Assembly (NCBI GenBank): GCA_003586115.2
Contig: QVOM02000023.1
Span: 9,155,083 to 9,219,082, forward strand
DNA from: Salvator merianae
Taxonomy: Eukaryota; Chordata; Lepidosauria; Squamata; Teiidae
Direction: 5' to 3'
DNA: 64,000 nucleotides
Part shown: positions 13,316 to 23,400 of the stretch, in pieces
Layout: each line of letters opens with the position of its first letter
Numbering within the stretch: the stretch's first letter is position 1
The notes under the pieces: model-generated
What the model saw: the letters and a program-made list of their open reading frames with translations, nothing else
What the model was told of the DNA's origin: nothing
Database searches by the model: none
Position numbers and translations under genes: made by a program

Positions 13316-14074
13316 GAGTTTTTATTTGTATAATTGAGTCAGCAAGTGGACATAGGATAGCTACCCAACCGAAAAAAATATTTAAAATAGGAAAGTCATG
13401 CGCAGAAAGATCACTAAAGAAAACTTGATACTGTCTGTAATACAAGAGTTTCCCACACAAGACTGAGTTTAGGACCTTAAAATGTGCATACGAGGGAGGT
13501 GATCACTACAACTTCAAATTTATAGACACTGTTGCTTTCTAGTACCTGCCAACAGTACACAAAATGTACTATATACTCTTGTATAGAAGGGATGAAATAA
13601 AAAAGATCATTCAGTAATTAAATTCAGGAGTCAAAGTATATTTTACACGTCTGTAAATTAGCTGTGATATATGATATTGCTGTGAAGAATTTTATCTTTC
13701 ATTGTCAATAAGTGGTAAAAATTGGCCATCAATTCAGCATCCATCCCATTTCCAACCCTTAACACTTAAAGACTTTGTCGGCACAGTTGTCATAATCAAG
13801 CATTTTTGGATCTCCTCAACATTTCGGTAGTTGGCCATGGGAGTAACGCAATGACAGATACTTTGGGATCCGTGTCTGTCTGTCCGTCCCTCACACCATC
13901 TGCTTTTAATAGTTTAGGACCAGAGGTGCCTCTTCAAGCATCGTTTTTGAAAAAGCTCCATCATGTATATGAGCACTTGGTTTCGCCTCCCTGCTCCTGT
14001 TTTAAAAATTATTCACAATTTGACAAAAACAAGGAGAGCTAGGCAAACCCCACAAGTTGCAGACAAAAGCAGGG

Positions 14075-14099
14075 AAGGCGGGCGGGCGGGGAGGGGAGC
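14075..14099 (+). repeat. G-rich tract
   Basis: Consecutive GGCGGGCGGGCGGGG-like runs with single-base loops meet a G-quadruplex pattern on the plus strand. Confidence 0.5.
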
Positions 14100-14109
14100 A
14101 TCAAGTTTG

Positions 14110-14460
14110 AACCTGGATTTTTTTTTTTATGCAGATATATTGTCACAAATATTAACATTGTACCTCGGCGCTATGTATCAGGCAAATCTGATTTATATCA
14201 CTGTCGTCTGCCGAACGCAGGTGCTCTACCACAGCTTGTCAATGCAGCCTGTCTGAGCCTTCACACGTCAGATAGAATCAGAACAGTCGGTGTTTTGGTC
14301 TGTTGACAGCAATTTATTTTGATGCGTTGTCACAATATGGAATTCTTCTACGCTCGGCACCAGGGTGCCAGGAAATTCCTACCATACTTTTTTTGACTGC
14401 CAGATGCATAGGTTTGAAAGGCAAAGGGTAAACTTGGCGGCAGTGAAGGAGACAAGGCCT
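14110..14460. promoter_or_regulatory. Candidate conserved non-coding element with CpGs and MEIS word
   Basis: A repeat-free stretch with retained CpGs (CTCGGCGCTATG, GTCGTCTGCCGAACGCAGG, GATGCGTTGTC, ACGCTCGGCACC). It contains TGTTGACAGCAATTTATTTT near 14300, a TGACAG half-site beside an AT-rich homeodomain-like word. The imperfect palindrome GGCACCAGGGTGCC lies near 14357. I saw no repeat signature. The enhancer role is inferred. Confidence 0.4.
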
Positions 14461-14797
14461 GTTTTGTTCTGCTCAGAGAGCATAAGCCCTTTGAAAAGAC
14501 CTAACTGAAACCTGTATTCCTAAAGTAACAAATACTTTGGAGCTACGGAAACAAAAAATCTTTGTCCTCGCTGACCTTGCAGTATAACCAAATATTGATC
14601 GTTCTCACTTCATGCCCTTCTGAGGGGCATGAATCCCAGCATAGTAACTCAGAAGGAAAGCAAGAGCCAAGTTGACAAGGTGGGCAGAGAACTCAAAAGA
14701 AACTAGGGCAGCATATTCTTTCAGAACTCCCAACCTTTGCTTAGTGGGAGTGGATGCAATTCTGATTCAGACTAGAATTAAAACTGTGAAATAATAG

Positions 14798-15118
14798 TTG
14801 TTTAGTCATTCCGTCATATCCAGATCTTCATGACCTCCATGCCAGGCCTTTCTATCCTCCACTACCTCCTGAAATTTACCCAAGCTCATGTCTGTTGCTT
14901 CTATGACACTATTTATCCAACACAACCTCTGCCATTCTCTTCTCCTTTTGCCTTCAGTCTTTCCCAACATCAGGGTCTTTTCCAAGGAGTCTTGTCTTCT
15001 CATTATGTGGCCGGAGGTTTTGAGCTTCTGTATTTGTCCTTCCAATGAACAGCCAGGGCTGATTTCCTTTAGTACTGACTCATTTGATCTTCTTGCAGTA
15101 CTGGCGTTTTTGAAGGTC
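14798..15118 (-). mobile_element. Bov-B (RTE) LINE, 3' end of the polyprotein
   Basis: The minus-strand frame reads MRRQDSLEKTLMLGKTEGKR and, further on, DMSLGKFQEVVEDRKAWHGG. This is the C-terminal motif of Bov-B/RTE reverse-transcriptase proteins, familiar from ruminant and squamate copies (DSLEKTLMLGKIEG, MDMSLSKLQELVMDREAW). The frame stays open for 79 codons, but the element is severely 5'-truncated and carries only the last ~90 residues. The nucleotide end gttgtttagtcattccgtca is also typical. Confidence 0.88.
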
Positions 15119-15167
15119 TTACAACATTTTTTAGATTTTTAACCAACATTTCAACCTAGCCTATAAT

Positions 15168-15300
15168 TTTGTCCTCATAACAACTCTGCAAGGTAAGTTA
15201 AGCTGAGAAAGTTGAGAATGACCCAAGATTTCCCCCTGATGGTCAAGCGTGAATTCAAATCAATGGACATCTGATTTCTCTCCAGATCTAAGTCCACAGA
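15168..15300 (-). repeat. tRNA-derived SINE, degenerate
   Basis: The plus strand gtcctcataacaactctgca, aggtaagttaagctgag, then gacccaagatttcccc and gaattcaaatcaatg mirrors the body of a common squamate SINE (CCTGTGAGGTAGG..CTGAG..CCCAAGGTCACCC..). Its tRNA-like head lies to the right, on the minus strand. Confidence 0.65.
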
Positions 15301-16970
15301 CGCACAGGGCCATGCCCAATGCTATATCCACACTAGGTTTAAAGTACAGGCCATGCATACCTGAGAGAGGTCTAGATTTTAAGCTACTGGCAGGAATTCT
15401 TGCAGATCTCCTCTTATCTGCAAATTACTATCCCCCCACACCTGAAAAATAGAAGTGAAGTCAACAAATACCATACAGGGCTAGGAGGCTTAGAAGCTTG
15501 CACCCCTAGCAAGAGAACGCAGAATCCAAACTATAGCAGAGCAACTCACGGAAGAGAGAAACGGCAGAGCATTGCCAAGCACACACAAGACTGTGAAGAT
15601 GAAAAAGATGAAACATATTCAGCCTGGCACACAAGAAGTCTTTACTGTTTTAGAGAAGATGCAGCTAGCAGTCCTCTGCACACTCAAGGGACACCAACCA
15701 CTCCAGGCATCCTTATAACTTCCTAGGCCTGCAGAAAAGGGCTAAAAATGCAAACAACTCCTTTCAGCTCTAAGGTTCTACCTGAGAAACTTGGAAGCAA
15801 AATTTCAATGCATTGCTGCTGGTGGCATCCCCCATCACCTTTCCCAGAAAATTTCAAAACACTTAATAGAGAGAGAGAAAGGAAAGGAAAGGACTCATAA
15901 TAAGATGTTTTAACCAATAGGGGATTAACAACCTAGCGTTAGTATGAAATAGGCAGAATACAGGCCAATGAAATAAATAAATTCCCATCCCTAGCCACAA
16001 GAAATCCACGCAGATTTATTTGGCAAGTTGCAAATTGTAACTTGAACCGACAAAAGCTCTCCTGTTCTAGTCATAACCAAGGCCCTGAAACCTGGAGATG
16101 ATTTCCCTTGTTGCCTGGACATCTTTGGAGCTTAACAGATGAAGTATCATTAATATTGTCTCACAGAGTCTTTACTCTGAGTCCACAGTTTTTTCATGAG
16201 ACCCCTTTTCTTAAAAATAAAAAATCCACCCAACTACAGAAACTGTTGTCTGCTCTCTTTTTAGTGGTCGCAATCTCTACATACGCAGTTTCCCAAATGT
16301 ACCTTTCTTAAGAAGGAACAGTGATCTTAGATCACAGATGGTCCACAGAAAAAGTGTAATTTGGTGTCTTTATTGCAGGTTGGCTTTCACAAAAAACATA
16401 AACAGAAAGTGGTGTGCAATTTAATGATAAACAGATGAAGCAAACGCCAAATGTAAATGTGATTAGGGAGAGAAAAAGAGTTAGGATAACTCCCATCTGC
16501 CAAACCATCCAGAATTCTATTTTTTGATGTCTGTGAGATGCTGGGCTGGGCAGAGAGCCAAAGGCCTCTGAATTATCATCAGCACCCAAAATGGAGAGAG
16601 ACCCTGCTGAAGGCTAGAACCCTGCTGGCTCTTCAGTACCTCAAACAGAAAAATATACACTTATCAATAGGATTTGTGCAAAATGTAAGCTATCTGAATA
16701 GCTAAATGCAAATAAATGGTCAAATGGATACAGTATGCAGTACACAGAGTCACGCAAACAACCACAGGCAAGTACAAAAATCAAACGAAATCAAATTAAA
16801 TTTATTCAGTCCTTGACCAGAACAGATTGTTATATACAATATTACAGGAATAAAAACGACAATATCAATTAAAAGCAATGACACGTAAAAAATTTAACCT
16901 GTGGGAGAGGGAAATCCCCCAAACCCTGATTTAAAACTAAAACTTCAGAAGAGCCTTATTCAAACTAAAG
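15301..16970. other. Intron 2 stretch, no gene recognised
   Basis: No exon seen. A short purine-rich run (gagagagagaaaggaaaggaaagg) lies near 15868. The overlapping frames at 15249-15726 match no family I know. Confidence 0.45.
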
Positions 16971-17011
16971 AAGTGATATTCTGGAGGAAAGCTCCTCCAG
17001 AAAAATCACTT
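16971..17011. other. Short strong hairpin (inverted repeat)
   Basis: Arms AAGTGATATTCTGGAGGA (16971-16988) and its near-exact reverse complement (16993-17011), with a 4-base loop AAGC and one bulge/mismatch. The stem is about 18 bp and pairing does not extend outward. Confidence 0.7.
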
Positions 17012-19354
17012 GTTGACTACACGGCGTGAGGCTGACACTGTATTTATACAATATAGGGATGCATACATCTGGATATTCTGACAATGTGAAATACCCAGAA
17101 GTGCACAATCACCACTAAAGCACATGCATGGTGGCCATGTTTAAGATGGGGTAGGCAAGTAGAATATGGCACTATTTCAGGAAAACCTGTTGTTCAGAGT
17201 CAGGTTTTCCCAAAATAGATTATAGCGGGTTTTCACCCCGATATCGCGGTGCTATACTGAGGTTGCCAGAGGTGCATGTGGCAGTCTCAACATAGCCAAG
17301 CCATAATAGCACTATTTATGCCCCTTCTGAACACAGCCTAAGAAAACAGTCTGCTGAAGTTAAGTAGAAACAGTAGACTGTGTCTTCCTGCACTGCTCTT
17401 ATTATCAGGATATCCATGCAATGTACATCCTACCTTTGCTAAGACAAAAACTAGGAAGATCAGATGAGTATTATACATCCCTGCTGCTGGCAGATATCAA
17501 CCCAAATATAACAAAAGAACTGTTAAATTTTGCACTAAGGGTGACTGAGATAAGAGTCAAGCTTATTTGAGACACAGATGGCTAGGCAGATTCTGGATAT
17601 TTTAGACGTGTCGAGACACATCATTTTCCGTTGTACATAGCCACATATTTTATCCATATTTTTGTATCCGTACTGGTCATGGAACGTACATAAACAAGGA
17701 ATAAAAAAGAAAGCAGTAATTCAATCACCTGGTGGTACAAAGAAATAGATTTTTGTTTTAAAAGATGTATATGCCTCACCCTCCCCACACCGTGCACCCA
17801 CTGGAGAGCAATGCTTTTCATAATATTTCCAAAATAAATACTTGAAATATTCAACTCAATAATGCCCATTGTCCTCAAGAAGATATAGGCAGGAGGGTAT
17901 CAGCAAAAATTAAACCAAGCCAGTTTTTCTCTGAAATGGAAAGAATTGGAAAAGATGATCTTCAAAACTGGAAGAAGCCAGGGAAGAAGAAATAGATAAG
18001 CAATAAAATAAGGCAATGAATCTATCATGTGAAGGGAAAATGGGCCTTTATAAATGAAAATCAGCACCTGTTGAGAAGCTCACCCAAACAGATTTAGGAA
18101 GGCAGTGTAACCTTATGAATCTGAAACTGGGCAAAAGACAAAAAAAAAATCCATTTATTGGCCAAAGAATATGGGTTATCATAAATTATTCTTGATGCGC
18201 TATCTATTAAGGTTCCTCCTTGGATGGCTGAAAGTGGATTTCAACCAGTTCATCCTAATCTCATAGCAGGCTTGCTGGAGCAGAGCAACATTTTCACACC
18301 TATCCTTTCAGGTGTTTTTAGAAACCCACAGGTAAGACATATGCCTGTTTACCAGTTCATTTATCTACTGTCTTTAGAACATTCCTTTTCATTCAGGACT
18401 TCCCAGTGGTGTCCTTTCTCCGACACAAAATTTTATTTTATATAAGCTGATATGCAAATGCCTTTGAGATTTTTAAAATGGGAAGCAGTACATAAATATT
18501 TACATATTTATATTCATATTTCTGTACATGGGATTCACTCAGCTTTGATTACTAAAACACAAATTTCACTTCCCCGAATTTCAGAGCTATCTGAGCAAGA
18601 GGCCAGCACCAAATTTTACAAGAATCAAGTCCATAAATGTTTGTTGTAAGAAATTGCTTTGCATTTTCTTCTCTGAGGGAAAAGATGACTGTTTCTCCTT
18701 TATCAGTTTCCTGATGTGTGCTATCTATTGCCTCATTTTAAGTTCCATTAAGAGTACTGTATCCCTCCCTCTCCCCCACACACAAACACATTCATACCTT
18801 TTCATTACCTGCAATTATGAGACATAAAACACAGATCTTAGGAAGCTTAACATTTACCTTTTATTTAAAACACGTGGGACACACACACCCATCATTTCAG
18901 GCAGGCCTACACTAACAAAATAATAAGATCAATACATTAATGCAGGGATTAGCAGTTCATGACTTTTTAAAAATTATCAGCTTTGCCTTCCTTGACTATG
19001 AGGGGCTACCTTTGGGGAAAAGAGAGGGAAAACATCCACACCAGAGGTCTGGGGAGAGGAGAGAACTGGCACTGGGTTTAGGCCAGGCTGACTAGAAAAA
19101 CATGATCCATCTCTTCAGAAACAAGCTTTATCCACTAGCCACTTTTCTGCCTCTATTTCGCCTTCGTTGTAACAACCAGCAGAAACGTTCAGGGTCTTTG
19201 AAGAACTGGACCTAAAGAAATTGCTGTGCCCTTGAAAATGTGTTGTGATCATTTTCCTTCAGATAATGTGGTCCCAAGTTGTTTAGCGTTTTATGTGTCA
19301 CATGTTCATTGTGCAAAAGTATAAGCTGTTCGCAGTAGACGACTCGGTCTCAGT
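17012..19354. other. Intron 2 stretch, no gene recognised
   Basis: AT-rich, with no recognised exon or repeat family. The short frames at 17621-17878 (minus) and 18224-18649 (plus) have no recognisable domain. Confidence 0.45.
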
Positions 19355-19683
19355 CAGCCATGGAATTTATTACCAGAAGAGACAGTGACAACAACCAGCC
19401 TGGATACCTTTAAGAAAGGCTTAGACAAATTCACGGAGGACAGGGCTTCCCTTCGGTTCTTATAGGATTCGAAAATTGTGGAAGACAGGTATATCAATGG
19501 CTACTAGAACTGATGCCTAGGTACTACCTCCAGGTTAGACAGACAGAAAGGATGCCATTTTGCAGGGAGTTGAGAGCAGGTAAAGGTTTTGCCTTTGTTT
19601 TCTGCTTGAGGGCACTGTGCAAGATAGGATGCTGGACTACATAGCTGTGGCCTGATCCAGCAGGCTACTTTTACATTCTTACA
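19355..19683 (+). mobile_element. CR1 LINE 3' end, copy 1
   Basis: It starts in the ORF end (tggaatttattaccagaaga, tttaagaaaggcttagac) and runs through the 3' untranslated region to gctgtggcctgatccagcag and the terminal ttttacattctta tail. A stretch of about 35 bases near 19440-19480 does not fit the other copies and may be a small insertion. Confidence 0.8.
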
Positions 19684-19772
19684 GACAAATTCATAGAGGA
19701 CAGTATAAATGTCTACTAGAATCAATGCCCAGGTACCACCTCCAGGTTGGAGAGACAGGCAGGATACCTCTG
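19684..19772 (+). mobile_element. CR1 LINE fragment, copy 2 abutting copy 1
   Basis: Directly after the tail of copy 1 the sequence returns to an upstream CR1 position (agacaaattcatagaggaca, then ctactagaatcaatgcccag and accacctccaggttggagag). This is a second, independently truncated CR1 piece in the same orientation. Confidence 0.75.
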
Positions 19773-21179
19773 AAGGCTCAGGTTATAGAGGCAGAGCAGT
19801 TGCTAAGATGCCATAGCCTCTGGCAGCACAAACCCTCCTACCATGCACACTGAGACAAAGAACATGGGCAGAGTACAATAATAAATGAACCCTAAGCTCA
19901 GCAGCTAGCCAAAAGGGCTCCCTTCGCTTCCTGGCACCCCAGTAAAGCACTGGGCTTGTTTATGCACACATGCATGGACAAAACAAAGTTGCACAGTGCG
20001 TGCCCACGAGTGTCAGTTCACAACCTTCTCCTTTCATTTCTAATTCATTCACAAAAATGAAGAGGAGCTGAAGCACACCCTAGAACTATTTCAAGGGTAA
20101 AGCAAATGTAGCAACTGGGAAAAAAAAATAACCAATGTCTTTCAATGTCAGTCAACACTGTTGACTGTGAGCCAGAATTCTGCCCCACAACTAATTGAGA
20201 ACATCAGGATCAGTGCAGGAATGCAACATATTCTTTAATGGTTAGTCAAAGGACTCCCAAATAGAGTATCCAGCCAGGAGCCTGGTTTGACTTTTGGCCT
20301 TTGCTGTGGTTCAGCCGGATGCTTTAGACTACTGAGAACAGGAAAAGGCAGTCAGTCTACCCAGAATCCTTCAGGAGAGCTACTAAGAAGCCCTTCTGCA
20401 GCCCTTCCTCTCTACTTCCCTTCTCACAGTAAAGTCCTTACTCTGCTCAGATTCTGCTTTTAGTCCCCTGCTCAGCTCAAGGCTATTTGCCTCCTATACC
20501 AGTTCAGTTTTCTCCCTTCTTTACCTCCTGCAACCCTTCTCTGCCACACTGTTGCCAAGCCAAATTAGAGAACTGTTTGCCTTCCTTTTAAGAGTTACTT
20601 TTGTCCAGAGGTTTGCAAAACCAGGTTTTCCTTTCCATTTAAATGTAACCTTTTTTTTTTGCCAGAAACTGTTGCTTTCCCACTTTTATACAAGTTATCC
20701 CTGTAGTCAAATACATTTTAGCTCTCAGAAGTTGCTCTCTTTTTGTGCTTTGTGCTAAAACTGTTCCTCACTAAATTGGGATTTTTTTGCATTTTGATCC
20801 TAGCCACTAAGAACTTTAAAATAAGTATCCTTTCATAGTTTTCATATTTTTACTGTTAACTTTAATATAACTGTGTTAGTTTTTTAAAGTATCATTTCCA
20901 GATCAAAGCTTTCAGAACATGCTGAGACAAATAAGCAAAGATCCCTTGCCTCTGAGTATGAACAGAGTACTGCCAGAGCATATGCCATAACAGTCTTGAC
21001 TGTGTTGTTACAAGATATACACCGATTCTTTCCCTTTTCTGTCCTCAAAAAGGCAAAAACTGCTCATAATCTGTTTTAAAATTGATGCTACGAATTGGGA
21101 AAAGCTGCTGCATATAATTTGCACCCTGCCTTTTATTTCATACAGTGCAATTTAAAGCAGCAGCTAAGAACTTCAAAAT
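19773..21179. other. Intron 2 stretch, no gene recognised
   Basis: A pyrimidine-rich segment lies at about 20390-20760 on the plus strand. No exon or repeat family recognised. Confidence 0.45.
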
Positions 21180-21290
21180 ATTTTATTTATTTATTTATTG
21201 GATTTATATATTGCAGATTTCCAAACTCTCTGCAGTTTACAAGAAAATAAAAATAAAATCAAACATTAAAAATAATCACAGTAAATAATG
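21180..21290. repeat. Retroelement 3' end-like segment
   Basis: A TTTA run followed by ggatttatatattgcagatt, a ctctctgcagtttacaagaa block and an A-rich AAAATAAAAATAAAATC stretch. This resembles the 'gtttacaa..aataaaa' tails of reptile SINE/LINE elements. The family is not resolved. Confidence 0.45.
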
Positions 21291-21741
21291 GCCATGCTAT
21301 TGACATCAGCAAAACCAGTCATTTTCTTTCCACGTTATTTAACCCAAAGGTAGATTTTCTGAGTTAGACAATGCCAAGAGAAAACAGCCCGTTACTTTGC
21401 TGATTTCTTCTCTCATCCCGAATGTGGACTAAAGCTGGATTAAAACGTCAGTGCGAATGCAGCCTAACTAAACTGCCTCTTCCAAAGTTGGCAGGCATGG
21501 CTGAAGAACAGGGGATTTTTTTATTTTATTTTTTTTTTGGTCCCAGTATTTTCAGGATGTATTGGAAGGCACACGATAATACTGCGCTGGCAACAAAGTG
21601 TACAAAATAGAGTAAATGTTTAGCTCAATAAGAATTACATCTCATTAATATCCTATCTACTTGTTGTTGGAAGGGAAAGGGCAAATAGCTTCCTTGGCTT
21701 AAGCCTCTGGATTATCACAAGAGGGAAAAACAGATAAAATG

Positions 21742-21755
21742 GTTGCTATGGTGAC
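21742..21755. promoter_or_regulatory. Second RFX X-box-like site
   Basis: GTTGCTATGGTGAC is a near match to the RFX X-box, sharing its first 11 bases (GTTGCTATGGT) with the site at 11249. It sits in repeat-free sequence. Confidence 0.45.
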
Positions 21756-22975
21756 TTGGGCCTTGGACAAGTGAGTCTTTGCTTAACGTTGCTTCACTTG
21801 ACTCAGAACTGCCTGGTGAGGCAAGTTACTAGAAGGATTCCACTATGACATGGGCCCACAATCATCTAACTCACCAGAGTATCAGGACAAGAACCTCTGA
21901 ATGCATCAGGGAGAACATTCGGGACAATACAAAGAGGAAAGTGAGAAGGCGAAACAGGAAAGATAGGTGAAAGCCACAAAAAGAAAGAATGAAAAAAAGA
22001 AAAGGGCTGAAAAGAACTGGCATACATTGAATTTCCCTCATCAATTGTAGAGATTTCCTGGGGACAGGTGTGATTTTTTTTTTAATGCCATTTTCATTAA
22101 CACTAACATTTTCAGAAACAGAACTAAGCTAAGAATGCTCAGAACATGGCATTAAGCAACAGTTTATTATATGTTATAGAGCCACAGAGGGCTACTGAGA
22201 TGACCAAGTGGCTGGAATCCAAAACACAGCATCACCAACAGATGTTTCTCCAACCTCTGCATGAACATAACCAATAATGAAGACACCAACGCCTGCCCAG
22301 GTAATAAGCACACTTATTTACTTACTAAATCCATGCAGTCATGCAGTAACTAAAGTGCTTCAGCTAGTTTGCAAGTCAACACCCAAGTATACTAAGATAC
22401 ATAAAACAGTAAACCAACAAATTAAACATACCGCATTGGTGATCAACCAAAACCGGCCACACTGTAATTGCTTCCCTTACATTCTGGGATGATAAAAAGC
22501 TGGTTAAGACCTTCTCCTATGCCACATCCTATCACAGCTACTGAGGAAGGCTCTCTTTTCATCCATCGGTGCTCACTCCTTACGGATAAATATTTCTAGA
22601 GCAATCACTCTTTGGAGAACTGTTTTGCTTTTTCCTGTAAGTTATATTTAGCTGCCTGCATGAAAGGGCTTATCTTTATTTCCCATACATCAAAAGACAC
22701 GAAGTTTGGTTTTCTGATGCCCTCTAAGCACTGCTAGTGAGCGGTTTAACATGTCTCACTACACGTACCCACCAGTAATGCCCAAGTCTTTGTGCAGAGA
22801 CTTTGCCTTCACGTGTCTGTCTGTCACTTCCCTGCAATGTTAAGCTCTCCTAATAAAACGCATCATTCTTCTACCAAACTAATAACGATGCAAAGTTCTG
22901 CAGTAGTTTCATTTGTCCCAACAAAGAAAGGATTCCCATCCCCGGAACTGGCAGATTTTGACATTTCTAACTCAT

Positions 22976-23400
22976 GCTCCAGGCATACACTCACTTGACA
23001 ACCAGATTAGTCTTGTCTATGGGACCTCCTTTTCTATCTCCCATGATCAGTCAGGAGTCACCAACAACCACAACCTTCCTCTACTTCTCTTTGTTGGACT
23101 TTGCTGCATCACTGTTGCTCTTTGTGCTTCCAGCTTCACGAATCTAAATTCTGGACCTTTCTGGAAGACCCCCAGTTCAAGCAGTGGCCATCATTGCCAA
23201 CCACAGTGTGTGGCTCCTGTTGTGGTATCTCCTGTCCGAGACGATTGCTGTTAGAGACCTCCCACTTCAATCTCCCGTTCCAAACACCCTGCCTTCTATT
23301 CATGATCTCTCTGTTACTTGGCCTCCTGTGCTTGGACCTCAAGGTTGAAACAGGGCCTACCCACTGGGTTAAGATTTTCTGCACCAAATTCTTCAGATTA
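22976..23400 (-). mobile_element. Possible CR1-type ORF1 remnant
   Basis: On the minus strand, bases 23075-23051 encode VVVVGDS, followed after a stop by a segment reading like MGDRKGGPI. CR1-family ORF1 esterase-like domains carry a similar (V)VVVGDS motif. A longer open minus frame lies upstream at 23387-23136. The frame is broken and the match is short, so this is tentative. It could also be unrelated sequence. Confidence 0.35.

Noticed and set aside
16971..17011. microRNA precursor
   Set aside because: The stem is about 18 bp with a 4-base loop, well below the usual ~30-bp pre-miRNA stem. Kept only as a hairpin finding.
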